A stretch of 64,000 nt of DNA from Marisa cornuarietis. Taxonomy: Eukaryota > Mollusca > Gastropoda > Architaenioglossa > Ampullariidae. A model generated the notes under the pieces. That model did no database searches, had not been told where the DNA came from, and saw only the letters and a list, made by a program, of their open reading frames with translations. A program made the translations under genes and the position numbers. This document shows, one piece after another, positions 19,784-34,700 of the stretch (the stretch's first letter is position 1; every line of letters begins with the position of its first letter). The stretch covers positions 4,869,001-4,933,000 of the forward strand of contig SMMW01000555.1 of NCBI GenBank assembly GCA_004794655.1, in the 5' to 3' direction.

Positions 19784-22700
19784 CTGAAAAAAAGGCAGAC
19801 ATGATACCTGGCTCACACATCCACCTCCTCTGCCAGCAGAAACTGTTCAGTAACAAAATTGTTCCTTCCCCAGTGTATGTGAATACACGAATATGTGTGT
19901 ACGTGTGTGCGCTTGAAATTAAGTGCCCAAGATCCCACTATACTCTTAAATACATGAACAAAAAGTATGAAAAGATGCAACTCAGCTCAGTACCACTTCT
20001 CCTACTTGTCTGAACTGAGGTAAAAACAGGTAAACCCTTAATGGGTACAGAATTAATGCTTTGCAACATGGGACTGAAATTTGCTTTTATCAGTTTTATT
20101 TTGTGTGTGTGTGTGTGTGTGTTTTAGAATACATGTTCCTCTATTCATACTGGTTATATGATGTGCAGAGATTTGTAACACTCAGGCAAGAGACTAAGAA
20201 TGACAGTGTAGATTGTTAGAAATGGGACGTGGACATTTTATGTGCTTTTATAACGTGCAGTGTTGTTTTATTTGAAGTGATATTCTGATGTTACCAATGG
20301 CAAAACAAAAATTTTCTGAAAAGGATAAAAAAAAAAGATATTGTAAAGAGTCAACAATCAGAGTATCACATGAAATCCTCCCCCCTCCCCATAAAACCTC
20401 TCTCTTGGTATTTTAACATGATCATTAGAATTTATATCATTAAAAATTTTGGAGACATTCTATTTCCAAAAGACGTATATATATATAATTTTTTTTATCG
20501 TTTACACTAATATAGAAAAGACTGGAAACTGCTGGAGTTGTTGACAAGATACACCCACACAAACTTAATCACCTGTGAAATTTGGCGTAAACGACTTCGA
20601 ATGAGGCCCTCCATTTTTAGGCGCTCTGTCTCCTCTGCCTCCATCAGTTCCTCACGTTTGACCTGTAACAAACTATGCTTAGTCTCTAGCCTTCTCTACA
20701 ATATGTACCATATTATCTCACTTGGAGTATAGGTGGATGTTACTAAGATTCATAGATGTTGCAAACACTCTTACTCTGAAATCTCCTGAAGAGATTACGA
20801 GACCCATTACTGAAAAAACCAGTAGCTGATGCAGCTGTTTTAATTTAAGAATTCTACCAATATTACACAAATCCTTCTTTGAACAATCTCTGTGTCATAT
20901 TTTAACTTCCAGAACTTGTCAATACCCTCACCTTGGAACTCACACTCTCAGTACGTTTTCGTGTACTGCCTGGTGTGACAGCACCCATTGGGTCGGAAAT
21001 GGTGATGCCAGAGGGAACAGGGCTGCGTGGTGGGCTGAGGTTACGGAAACAAGACACATCTATGTTGTCAGTGATGGTTGAGTACTCACTCAAAAGTGGC
21101 GTAAACACTGAACATAGTTCTCTTACTGCTGACGGAATAATGTCAGGATCAGGTGCAGTGAAAGCAGCAGTGGAAGAGTGGGGATGGGTGGGAGAGAGAG
21201 GGGTCAGGACAGGGGAGATCGGGGTGTTGGCTGGTAGTCCCACACCCACCACATGGAGGTGCTGACTACCACTGAGGTCAAGCTGCGCAAGTCGGGGTGG
21301 GTTCGGGGTTGCTGTGCCTGGTGGAATGGGGGCAGTGGATTCCTTATCATTTGATGAACCTGCTTCTGCCATCCCCCCACTGCCAGAGGTTGCTGGCTCA
21401 TGGAATCGAACAGACGGGCTGAGGAGAGAGCGAGAACGAACTCTGCCTACACTCTGTGCCCTGGTGATGTTTAGAGACAGTCGGTTGCTGCCTGACCTGC
21501 GTTGCTGCAAGCTCTCATGTGACAGGTCCTGGTCACTGGAGCTTTCCCTGTTCAAGACAGTGTTGGCATCTGGCACAGATGTTGGTGGATTGACAAACTG
21601 CTGTACCTCCCCTGGCTGCTGTGGTGTGTCAGCTGCTTCCACATCTTCCAAAGAAATTCTGGAGAAAGATTCCCCACTGAGCTGGCGTGTGTGTGTGTAG
21701 CTGGTGAAATGACGAAGGTACTCCTCACGTACAGGGCGTTTGGAGTGGACAAGCAGAGGGGAGGGCTGAGAATACATGACATCCTAGAAAACAGTCAACC
21801 ATATTGCAATCCTTCAGATAATGAAAGGATAAAACAAGGAAGGAAGAAAGAAAGGAAAAGATAATTAAGTTGTTTATTTTAAAAAACGTTCTGAACATTC
21901 ACTTAAATGTATATATGTAGTTACACTATAAACACATGCCCTCAGGTCACCTAATAAACTATGAATATAAATGCTAGCTGACCTACACATTAACATGTTC
22001 CATAATCACCCTTCTCTTCTTTTTACATACACTGCAAATTCTGTGAGATGGTAGTCAAAGTCTGTCTAATATGCTACAATTAAGTCAAATGAAAGAGCTG
22101 GTCACAAACTCATCTGATCATCTGCAGAAATATTTTTCTGTAAATTAACAGAATGTTCTTGTTTGCATCTTCTTGGAAATTTACGCAAATTTAGAAGTAA
22201 TTAAACAAATGATTTTGTTTAGACAGATGAATTTTTTGCTACAATTCCGTTCAATGAGTAAAATCATGCTGAGGCTGATTTAACAATCTCTAGCTTAAAC
22301 ACTCACATCATCTCCTGTGCTTCCAATTCCTCCAACACTCTCATTTCTCCAAGAAGCCAGACAAGGTCCTGGACTTCCAGTCCGCTTCAGGTCTCTCTCT
22401 GTATCAATGACCACCTCTTCATGCGAAACACCGTGAGGAAGACCACTGGTAGGTGTGTGGCTGATAGTGACACCAGGGATGCTGGGCGGAGGCGGAGGTG
22501 GTGGAGTAGTCTGACGAGCCAACAGAGTGCGGAGAAGCGTTAGTGCTTCATTGGTCCCTGAAGCAATTTCTTCCAACCTCATCAAACGATAGTCAACAGT
22601 TTGCAGGGACAGGCGCAAAGAGCTTTCCTTTGTGTTGAGGTCTTCAAGTCGTAGTGTCATTGCTTCAACTCTGTTGCAATAAGAGTAAGGTGTTAATGCA

Positions 22701-25700
22701 ACTCAAAAGGACAAAAGTTTGAAAGTGTGAAAACAGGATGATGCAGAACGATCAATAAATTGAATGTTTTTTTTTCATTGAATGCTAGATTCAAAACACT
22801 GCAGGACTAAGCAAAAAAAAAAAAAAGCTATTTCACAAGACTTTTACAAGTCCACAACATACTCTGAATGATAAATGAAGATTCCCCAAAAGTCCCAGTC
22901 TTAGTAAGTGCATGCATTTTGTGTGCATGTGTGTACGTGCAAAAATTTACCTTTCATTGATCACACGAACTCTCTCTTCTGATGAGGACTGGAATTTATG
23001 CTCCTTCTCACGGAAAAAGTCCTCCATGCACTCTTCTTCAAAATCGTGAAGTTTTTCAGTGTCTTCTCTTGAGAGGAAGAGCTCTACACAGTCAACAAAC
23101 AGTCATGAAGATTCTCATGGTCACCTCTAAACAAGAAAAGTGCCATATGACACACACCTTGAAACATTCTTTTTTCTGTGAAATATGTTTATAACTTTAA
23201 TAAACACCACAAAAATTCATTAATGAGTTTTGAATTCTTATTAGCTGAAGTGACTGTTGTATGTCTGTGTAATGAATGTACCACTATTGTCTTGAATAAT
23301 GTGGGATGTGCAAAAGTATACAAAATAATTACAATGGATGGACAATAACATTTACATTAGATGAATTGGCTGCCACAAACGACTGCAACAACTGAACTAA
23401 TAGTCGGTAGCAAGGTAGATAAGGCTCAACATAAGAGTGATTATTGGAATGTGAGCACAGTCATAACAGGCCGCCTTACCGCATTGTGAATTTTTACAGG
23501 TACTCTTATACCATGTTAAAGTCGGTGCTCAAATATATGGAATGCGTGTATGTGTGTGGATGTGTATGCATGTTGTTGGCTTATTATTTGTTTTTAGTTC
23601 TTTCCAAATTTTCAATGTGTACCAGACTTATTGCCATACTTTTCGCTGTCACTTTGTGAAAGAGAAGTAAACAGTCTGGAAAAAAAAAAAATAAAACACT
23701 ACAAAAAAAAACAACAAAAAAACCCACCAAATTAAAGGAAAAAAATTGGCTTGGGGAGGAGGTACAGTAGTGGGAGATAAGCTTAGAAATTTTATGATTT
23801 TTGTCCACATCCTCCACAAGGAATGCCAACCATGACAGTTTAGTAGAATAACTATGCAACTCACTGAGACCGTTGTCGAAGAAATCACGTTTGCCCTTGC
23901 ACCTTCTGCGGCAATACTTGAAGGCTAAATATAGATGAGTTAGAATGATAAGTGGTGGGGGAAGAATGGGCCGCATCTCATACTCAATTATTAGCTGATA
24001 GCGTTGGAACATCCAGATCTCCCTTGAGTAGGCATTGTTGCGGATGAAAGTGGCACTGGAAAAGGAAAATACTGAGTAAAGATGCAGAACAGAAATACTG
24101 AGACTGGTCTTTAACAATTGCTCTAATATATTTCATTGAAAAAGAAAAGAGTGACTAAGAAAGTCATCAATAGGCTTTAAAATTCTGTAAAAGATTGTCA
24201 TAAAAGAAAACAACATTTAAAACACTTTATTTTGAAGCAGAATGATGTTTCACACAATTTTAAGGATTTAAAATGCTAAAACTGGTAATCTGTCTTCATT
24301 TATGCCACAGAAAAAAAGACATTTCCTGTACCAGCATCTATCACACATAGATGCTTATCACACATAGATGGTTAATGCTAGCCTAATATCATCACAGGGT
24401 TGCATGGCTATTTTGAGAGATGCATTAAGAGTAGATTATGCTGGTGCATCACAAGATGGTTGAGACAGAATACTGACTTGAAGCGTGCAATCAGCAGGTT
24501 GACACCAAGGATGTTAGCAATAAGAAGATAAATGCACATTAGAGCTGGCGACACCCAGGCGCCATACACACTGCATTCTGTCTCTGTCTCACATGCTGCA
24601 ACATCATATTTTCACCATTACAATACATGAATGTGTTATATATAATACATATATAATATAAACACACATATTATTATATGTGTTATTATAATATTATTAT
24701 GAAATATTTGTTCTTCATTTATAGTTCTTAGCTTTTTTGTGGCTATAAATCATAGAAAAAAAGTGAATACTGATTTTTTTATGATGATATTAGTTTATGA
24801 TAACACATAACAAAACTTCAATTTTTAAAAAGCAAACTGCAATATACAATGATAATATTTTTGGCAGCTATGACTAAATATGACTGATTAAATGCTATTT
24901 GACAGCCACTGCTAGAAATTTGTTTTCAAATCTTCCTAACTTTACTAGTTTTCCTTCACCTGTACAGCCTCTGCCAAGTGGACACCTGTCCACATCCCCA
25001 TCAAAATCCACACAAACTTACGATCTATTTCCTCAGCAAAAAGCTCTCCATATATCATCCAGTATGGGTAAAACCAGATGTTTCGGAGTGCACGAGGCCA
25101 CGACACATTCTTATTCTGGTAGTGAATTGCCTGACGCACTACACCGTAACTTGTGACAACAATAAAGAGAATGATGAGATAGTAGGCCATATCACGGATC
25201 TGCAACACAGTATGAAGATTCTGGTCAGCAAAGTTTTCAAGTTTATTTTTAAAAACTAATGAGGTTCCTATTCAGGGTAGCAATATAAAACACTGTTCAT
25301 CTAACAAAATCGAAGTACATGTAGTCCCTCCAGCATCCCAAGATGCATACAGTTATGCCTTTTACGACTCTAGAAGCAGAAGACCTTTCATTATTATCAT
25401 GTCCTTTCGTTTTCTGATCTCTTCCTCCCTTTTTTCTCCCCTCTTTGCCAAAGCCTGCACTAGACAAAGGCATCTGATAGTCATAAGCGAGCAAGTTAAG
25501 CTGCCTCTCACCAGTTTAGCAATGATTTTAACGTAAGGACCCAGGTACTGGTTGACACTGAGGATCTCCAGGATGCGCATGTTCCACAGCACTACATCAA
25601 TAACGTACACCAGCTGGGCATCTTTGATATAGGTCGGGAAGCAGCGGAGAACCACACCCACAGCAAACAGCACAATGGCTAGTGTGTCCCACAGGTTCCA

Positions 25701-28700
25701 TACTCGCCCGATGTACATTCTCATCTTCATTGACACTTTTGTTGGTTCTGATGCTATAATCTGAAAAAGACAACATAGACACCTGCCTGATCAAACGACA
25801 ATATAAATACTTCAGCTAGGCAGGCAAAGAGAGAGCACGAGGGAGTAAATGTTTCACCTTTTCAGGCCATCTGAACATCAGGTAACCGGTAAAACAAGAA
25901 TATTATTATTTAATGCACTGAAGTCTATTGCCACCTTCATGTTACTGCAGTCATCTGATGGGCAAACACACACAGTACTAGTTATTTAAAAATATGACCT
26001 CTTTTGTGGTGGAAATGAAGATCATCTAAGTGATACTATCACTGAAGGATTACTTGCTCTTCTTCCAAGCAGAATGCCACTTCCTCCTTACTATATCGTT
26101 TTTGTGATACATTGAATGTATCACTTGTTTTCAGATACCCTCCTCGCCATGCAAATTCACACTATCTGTCCAATCGTGGCCATATTTAGCAGGAACATTT
26201 CTTATATCTTCATAATTTCTGAGGTCTTAGGCAACATTTGGATGCTGTAGCTTTCTCACAAGTGTATTCATTTTTCACACTTATTTTGTTAGTAGTGTCT
26301 TCAAATACCATGCAAAACAAATTTTTGATGTCTCTTGCAAATAACTCTATGACTTAAATGACATGACTGATCAAAAGTTGACAATAAAATCACAGCCGAA
26401 AGAGTTAGTAACAGAAATCAACCCAGGCAAAGCTGGCTGTAAACGATAAAGAAAACAAAACTGGGCAGTGTATGGTAGCATCGTGCTAACATGCTTGTTT
26501 GTTACCACTACAGTGAGATTCGGATCTTGTCTTGGGGTACATAAATTGACCTGTTTATTGTCCAGACCATCAAAGGTTTTATCTTGGTGCTAACCTTTCC
26601 TTCACAATGAAGTTATCTCTAGGCACAAGCACTTTGGTACCAAATAAACCAACCACCTAACAAATCATAATCTAAAATATAAAACAGTATACATGTGCTT
26701 TACAGGCAAGTTTAACACAGCCAGTATTGTCTTTTGACAATCTTTTTCAGCCTTACTGAAACAGTTCTTGCTGATCACATTTCAGCTTCACTTTCTACAG
26801 GATTCTTTTAGTTGGTTCTAGAAAAAAGATGATTTTTTTGTTTATAATGTAAACCATTCCATCCTTTTCCCAAGTTTTAACAGATGAAAATATCTATTTT
26901 TAGACATTTACTATAAAACAGGTATGGTTCTGTGCGAAAATGGGTCCAATTATTGCAAAATTTAATATTACGAGTACCACTGACTTATAAGAAAGAGATT
27001 GGTTGAATATTTGCCCACCTGACCACACCAAAATGAAAGCACTGCAGTGCTACTGCAGCAGAGGGAGGGAGACATGAAAGGCATAATTTAAAGAGCAGTG
27101 CCTATAGCAGAATGCTGTCCTTCACACTAATACTTTATTGAAACCCACCTGGCCTTTTCGGCAGAGCATGACCATTGCTAAGCTGCAACCAACAAAACTA
27201 TTGTGAACCCAAGATGATGATGCGTTGTGCTAGTTACCTTCTTATCTTTGTCCCCAGTTAGGTGGATAACTGCAAAGCGTGGGCAGCGCTGGAACCTGCG
27301 TTTCCCAACAGCATTCTTTCACACACCACCCACACGCACTTGCATGTGCGATCAACAAGAAAAGACCACTCAAGGGAAAACGTCCATGTTTGTTTCTAGA
27401 GAGAACGTCAAATTGAAATGCTGTGGGCGCCGTATGGCTGCGAATAGAGAAGCCGTGGGGAGTGGGGGTAAAGCCAGTGGTCTCAAGAGCAGATCAAACA
27501 AAACTCCGCAGAGCAATCCTCGGGCGTCTGCAGTCCCTGCAACACCTGGCACCACCCAACGTCTGGAGGTGGCCCACATCTGTATGCGAAGACACATCAT
27601 GGTGATGACTTGTCAGCATGCGCAGAGGTGCAAAAGACACCTCAGCACACACTGCCTGCATTGGCAGACTGAATTAATACTGCCAGATGGCATTGGCCAA
27701 ACACGTAGTTGTGTAGACTGGCTATCCAGAACAAATCTCGTGTGGTTTGTGCCATTTACTGAATAAAATTTAGTGCTTCTGCTCATCCATAGCAAACAAA
27801 CACACACACACACACACAGCGAGGAGAAAGTGAGTGAAAAGATGGAAGCAGCGCAAAAAAAAAAATCATCACTATTTTCCAAAATGGCTACGAATTCTGC
27901 ACCTAAACCACTTGGTCCTATATTAATTTTATTCTTTACAAACTTCGAAGTCGCTGTCTTTCAAACCGCTGTCCCACTAACTTTGAAGTCGTTGTCCGTC
28001 CTGTCTGGGCTTCACTATCTCATTCACTCGGGAATCACTGGTCCACATGCTTTCAACACCCCAGCCCACTACCAGTGCCATCAGACACTGTGAATGTGAC
28101 TATTTGATCATTTCTCAGAATGAGTAGACAAAGGCCATCCATGCATATTTAACTTTTATCAGTGAATAGTTTCGCCGGTAACGGCTCGCCGTTGTCAAAC
28201 CTACCAATAATGATACTAATAAGAACGACAACGACAACAGGTGAAACTGCTGCCATATACTTTGTAATTCTGCAGAAAGCAACAAGACATGAACCGAAAC
28301 GTTTTGATGACAATTTTGCTGCAGTCGCTGGTTGGACAAAACTTACTAGCTCGACAGAAACTACTGTCACAGTCTCAGATGGACACAGGAAACTTGACCA
28401 AGCCCGTCTGTCGCAAGCAGCTCGGCGAGCAAAGCCCAGGATGTTCCAACAATATTTAGGGGCCTTCTTGACATAACATTATTGACTTTGAGACATAAAA
28501 ACTAAACCAAAACAACTTAAGCGCAAACAAAACTGCAAAAGTCAAATATTTGACACGTGGCCGGTTAAAAACACTTTTTAGCTGTGGTGTCACGACATAA
28601 AAGAATATATTTGTCATGCTTGCCCATTCGATAATGTATGCCAGTATACCTGTTAAGAAGGCTTTTTGGCATCGACAACTCTCCTCCCACATAACTTGTA

Positions 28701-31700
28701 AAGCCCCACCTCATCTGCCATGATGTGACTTTAAGAAGAGATGAAGCTAAACATTAACAAAAGCCATCACCGAGGGTCATGCTAGACTTCCATCCTGTCA
28801 CAAACCTCCTGCATATTTAGTTATTTATTTGAATGAGAACGGGAAAAATAAAACGTGGGCGGATGGCAGATGTTTTGCGTGGGTGTAAGCAGCTATTATG
28901 ACAACGTCACTGAGGGGCTCCACTCCTATAAATGAAGATTAGGATTGAGGGGAAAAAGTGATTTTTGCTGCCACTTGCGTGTCTTTGACTTAGGGAAAGA
29001 ACTTGACAATTTAGTGATATATGTGAAGTCCTGACCAGACATTAAAAGTGTAAATTTTTCACGAGTAACCCACTGAGGTGAGTCAGTCTCAGTTTTGTTT
29101 GCTTTTTCTGGATTCTATGTAAGTTTTTGATGAAATTATTAATTAGAGAATATGAATTTATTAAATCTGAATAATTGTTATTTTTTAAGGAATGTAGTTT
29201 TCTGTCCTGGATTTTGTTGTTTTCTTCCTTTATCTGCCTTCACCTTTGGCTAGTGCGCCGGATCTTCCTGAACTTCAAGAGAGGCGGCAACAGGGAAAAG
29301 ACTGTGTGTCGGATTTCTTTGTTGGAGCAGCGGATCTAACGGCGGAGGCTTCAAAAGCAGACTTGCTACAAAGTGAACTGTAATCAAAGACGTTTATCGT
29401 GAAAAGGGGTGGGGGAGGGAGATTTGCTGCTTATGTGTTTTAACGTATGGGGAATTAGGTTTATTTTGTGTGTGTTTTTGATCTAGTCTGAACGTTCCTG
29501 TACAGCTGCTAGCGACACATCCCAACGACACCGCATGATAGTGCTGCACTGTCTATGCAGCTCCGTCGGTGTGGTGTACCAGCTGTAAGCAAAAACAAAA
29601 TTGTTAATGTCCGCCCCGTGTATACAGGTGCTAAACACGGAAAAGGTTTCAGGGGAGCCTGGGGGATGGGGAGGACAAAGGGGAAGATACCAAGACAGGC
29701 TTTTGCCTCTCGCACCACATTTTTCCCCTCAGCGAGGAGGATACTACATGTAAATAAACTGGTATTCACACTTTGTGTCTCGAACAACACTTGCTGCTGA
29801 CGAGTACAGCTCACCGTCTTCTCACCGGTTCACAAGTGTCTTCTCGATACGAGCTGTCTTTACAATAGTGAATTGCAATTTGGAGATTAACATTTTTACA
29901 TTTTACTAAATCTGTTTCGGTGGTGGTGGTGGTGGTGGATATAAGGAGACAGGGGAGACGTGGCCAGGAATAAAACGCAAGACGGCAGTGCAGAACTAAA
30001 GTAGGATGTACGAGTCTTTTCACTTGGACCAACTCTGTAGCAACAAGAGAGAAAGCCCCAAAGACAACAAACAATCTGAAAACGGAAACTTAAGCGAGTG
30101 GGGTTTTCTCTGATCTTGCGGGTATGGGGTGGGAGAGGGGCCCCTGCTTTGTTTAGCAGTTTTGGAAGAACGCTCGTACACCCTTTGTTACCCCCCCCCC
30201 AACCCACGTGATTCACCCCTGAAGCGGTGATTTCTCTGACCACTTTTTTTTCTTACTGCCTGATATTAGAACTGGTAGGGGAAAATGAAGAATTAAGCCC
30301 AGAGAAAAAGAAAGCCTAGACGACTTGGAAAGAAACAGACGAAAGTGATGGGATACATCTTCAGCAACAACAAAACAATTTCATGTCAAATATTGATTGA
30401 CAACCATAGATCAACTCAGCACATTGGCTCGTCTCCATCGGGGAAAGTACGCTTTATAAATTTTACATATAACTACTATTACTTGTATGACTTTCTAGGT
30501 CGCACTGTAATCCCCTCTGTGTGGGGTGGGTGGGTGGGTGGAGTGAGAATGTGCTTTTACAAGTGATGCATAATATTATTAATACTTGTAGTAATAAATC
30601 TATTTCTGTATCAGACAATAAAACAAGCGCAAACATAAGTTGGCATCTGACAGAGCCACTTCCACCAGTATTGTTAAAAGCCTAACAAGACCTGCTCTGG
30701 CACTTAGGAATGAACAACCCACGACGGCTGTCAGACAATCCAGTCGTGCTGTAAGCGCGTGCTGGTGAGCGTATGTATGTGTGTACGCACACAGAGAAAG
30801 AGAGAATGGGGGGAAGGGGGAGGAAGTGTGCGCACACGTGTATGTGCGCCAAACAGAAGGAATGCTTAAAAAAATGTTAGGCAACAATCCCCCCACCACC
30901 ACCACCATTGTAAAGATACAATTTACGGCAAGGGGTGTAACAACATGAGAACTGATTCTGCGAAAACAGACCGACGTAGGAAAGCGCGAGAGCCTTGTTC
31001 GGGTACCAGCCTAGCTTCCTGCAGACACTTTGTCAGTTGCAGTCGGCCTCAAGGACACACACACACATGGGGAACATTGAGAGAGAGAGAGAGAGCAAAC
31101 TAAAACAAATAAACAAAATTTCAGGCAACCATTAAGGTCTTGCAGTCATAAAATGTCTTGGAAGGAGTGCGCCAGGTGGGGGCAAGTAACTCGATATCTT
31201 CTTTGCTGTTAAAGAAATCACATCGAAGTGTCGTCGTCGGGGTTACAAGGCACAGGGGGGTGGGATGAGGAGAGGCAAATGGTGTTTGATGCCGAGTCAG
31301 CAACTAAGGCTATATCATGGCAAAGTTGCCAGTCCTGTAAACAGATGCCACATGTAGAGAAAGAACAGCTTGCAAGAGACGAGATCTGACACCTGGACAC
31401 CCAATCCTCACTGTACTGGTGACATACAAGGTTCGACAAGGGAAGCTCTATCTAGTTGACAGGTTGGTGGTGTTTAACGCCGTGCCACCAACGAAGGCTA
31501 TTATCACTGTGAGCTTTTGTCAGAATTATTACAACAGGTAAACAAGACTGCCCGATGATACAGTGAGAAAACCACTAAATAAACATTATGAACTCGTGAA
31601 TAACGAATCCAAAAGGAATAACAGAAACGATACAAGGAAAAGCAGTTTGTTAAAAGACGAGTTGCGGCCTCCGAAACACCCACCATTAAAATCAAGGCTG

Positions 31701-34700
31701 TGAATTAAATAAAAACCTTAAATTTGACAGTAAAAAAGCTATGGATGGGGTGGACAAACAAGGAAAACAATAATCTAGCTGTTTAAAAAAAGCTGCTGGC
31801 GAACACTATGGATGGCAGGATAAGTAATTAAACATGTACAACTGTAAAGTTTCCCAGACATCAGGGACAAACTGATTGGGGTTTGCCTTGTGAAAGGTGG
31901 GAACAGTGTCACAGGTGTGGCCTATCTGAAGTCTGCACAGGACAACTTCCTCCCGCTGAACAGGTCGGCCAAAAGGGTGGTCAGAAAAGGAGGGAAATAT
32001 GGCATGTAGCGTATTCTAGCCTAAAGTGTTTCAGTGACACTGCTATAGGGACTAAGCGTGGGCCGTAAGGAAGGGCTTACAGTCCTATGACACCAGTGAC
32101 CGCAAAGAAACTTAGGTAGGAGAGGAAGAGGTCATACTCGAAATCAATTCCAGCAACTTGCAAATGAGACAGTATCAGGAGGGATAATGGTTTCTGCTCC
32201 TTGGCACGAACAGCATACTGGGCGGGGGCTGGAACACGACACGTATGCAGGATTGTCCGGATCAGCCTTTAAGCGACAGACATAGACATAAGAGTTTCAG
32301 ATGCTGAAGAGAAAAGGGAGCTCCACCAGCGTCTACTTAACCTTTGTACAGGAGTGGTTAGAAAGGCACCCAGGCAGATGCGGAGCCCCAAGCAAAGCCA
32401 CAGATGACGGAACTTTAGTTTCCAACATCACCCTCGAAGCGGACAAGAACACCACACCGACGAAGAAGGACTCCCCCTAACAGCTGACATGGCCTGCTGC
32501 TCGAAGAACGCCAAGCAATAAAGACGTAGAGACCGAATGTGAAAAAAAATAATAGTTTACGGTCTAAAATGACCCCTATAAATGTTACTTCTCTTACCAT
32601 CAAATGCCTTGGAGAGAAAGAGAAGGGTGGGGGGCTTAGGACTTAAAATGGCGCGCAGGGCAAGATCAGCACTGGGCAAGACAAAATGCACGGCAATGAA
32701 AGGACTGCCCTTGGCAAAGCGCAAGGCACGATAGAGCGAGGTTTCTCCTGACTAAAGCACATGGCCATTGAATGCAAGATATGTCTTCGGCTAATCGAAA
32801 TGCACGGCACCAGATCGTAAAGCAAGGCAATGAAAGATCTGTTCGCATTCAAGCGAAACGCATGACAAGGCAAGGTCTGTCCTCGGCAGACTTTGCGCAC
32901 AAGAACACGCAAAGGTCGGTGAGAATAATTTATAACCTCGTTACACTTTCTGCGCGCCAAGAATCTTCAAGGTCGCGCCAAAGTTCATGTCTGAAAACAA
33001 ACAGCGCGTTAACTGCTTTTTTTTTTTGGTCGCCATTTTCAGCCTATGTACGCGTATATTGTGTGGTAGATGGAAGGTAGCAGAGAGGAAGAAAGCAATA
33101 GCAGAAGATGCCTGGATGCTAATCTTCTCGAAAAATAAGTAAAACAAATCTTTTTTCAAAATAAAATTCTTGTATTTTTATTGTACTAGAAATGGTAAAC
33201 TAATTTTTTTCCTAAGATTTTCCGGGATTTTCTTTAATAATATAACTTTAATATAAAAGCGTGAGTGGCACTCTTACAAATATTTTATAATATACTAATG
33301 TTTTATTTCAATGTTTCAACATAGAGGAGAAGTCAGGAGAGAAAAAGAAAGTGCGAGAAAGGAGGGAATAATATGAAGAAACACAGTCTGACCGTGGAAT
33401 TTATAGCAATCTTCCACACCGATTTTATTAAAATCTTACTACGGCATTCTTCGCAAAAAAAAAAAAAAAAAAAAAAAAATCGTTCACCGTGGTAACTAGT
33501 TCAAGCTGGACTTACAGGGCCCTTTCACCGGCGCGTTATATAAGGAAACAATTACGATAATGAAACCAAGGAAAGATCGGTAAAGACGGCTGATGGATAG
33601 TAAAAGTAGGCCACGACTTGGAGGACTGTTGCAAGGAGAGCCAAGCTCTTCAGCCGACCGGTTGCTCGAGCGTTAGTGACGACAGGTAGCTGGGGTGTTT
33701 CTCAGTTTATGATGCTCTTACGATGGAACGGAGAAAATGTTACGGCTATTATTGCTTTCGACGACAGAACCTAGCGCTAGAGACGACCCGCCTAGCTGGC
33801 AACTGCAATATCGAGACTACCAAAGATCCTTGGTGATCAACGCGATGGAATGCCAATGTTACACGCTATGAAGCGCAAGTGTTCAACGCGATGTTTACAC
33901 TGCAGTAATAAACTTTGTTGGTTAGGTTTTTCACTTCTGCAGTTTCTCTTTAATTTATTTGCTTTTAACCCCCTTTTTTAATTCTCGAGTGGGATCACAG
34001 AAGTCAACGTTAATAATCAGGAGGAAGCACCCTGACTTCCGAGTGACACGACCCATCAAAACTCTCGTTTACATGGGGAATAACGCCACAGGTGAGCGCG
34101 TGTCAGGAGAAGAGAGTGAGCAGACTCTTACCGTTCCACGGTGCTCGCCAACTCGAGCCAGTCTGCACGAGCATTACCCAACGACAGCTCCCGTCAGTCA
34201 ACGTCGTCCCGCTAGAATGCAGTGTCCCTTTCCTACCGACACTGAAGAACTTTCAAACTGCAGTCGTCTGCATCCTGTCGTCACAACCAACCTGAAAACC
34301 TTGTCAAAGCGTCCATGTGAAAGTTCCTGGACCCTCCCACAGAGCTGCCGCCGTCTGCGCTGTTTCAGTCTCCAAGACACTTGGAATTGCTGCCGGCAAG
34401 GGGTCGAAAGAAACCACCTCAGACCCGGCATTAAAATAAATACCTACTCAACTAACAGTATTATCACCTTAAAAGAAGACTCAGAGATGGTAAGACAACA
34501 GGACACCTGGTGTGCTTTTATTCGTCGCGACACCTTAACTAGAGTTGAAGAACAGGGGCGAGAAAGGGAGCACAAGAAACGCAGGTCCCGGCAATCCCGC
34601 AAGGACACGAGGCAGGCTTCATTGTGATTAGACTTCAGATCAAGGTCGTTGTGCTGCGCGAAACCTTACGGGTGGGCGGGGCCAAAGTTATGCATGTGAG

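Noticed and set aside
27227..27766. 179-codon open frame, plus strand
   Set aside because: Composition looks random and both strands are open together; no domain features.
33959..34627. 222-codon open frame, plus strand
   Set aside because: No recognisable motif, no hydrophobic pattern, no strong splice or start context. Its length is possible by chance in this less AT-rich intron part. Left unannotated.
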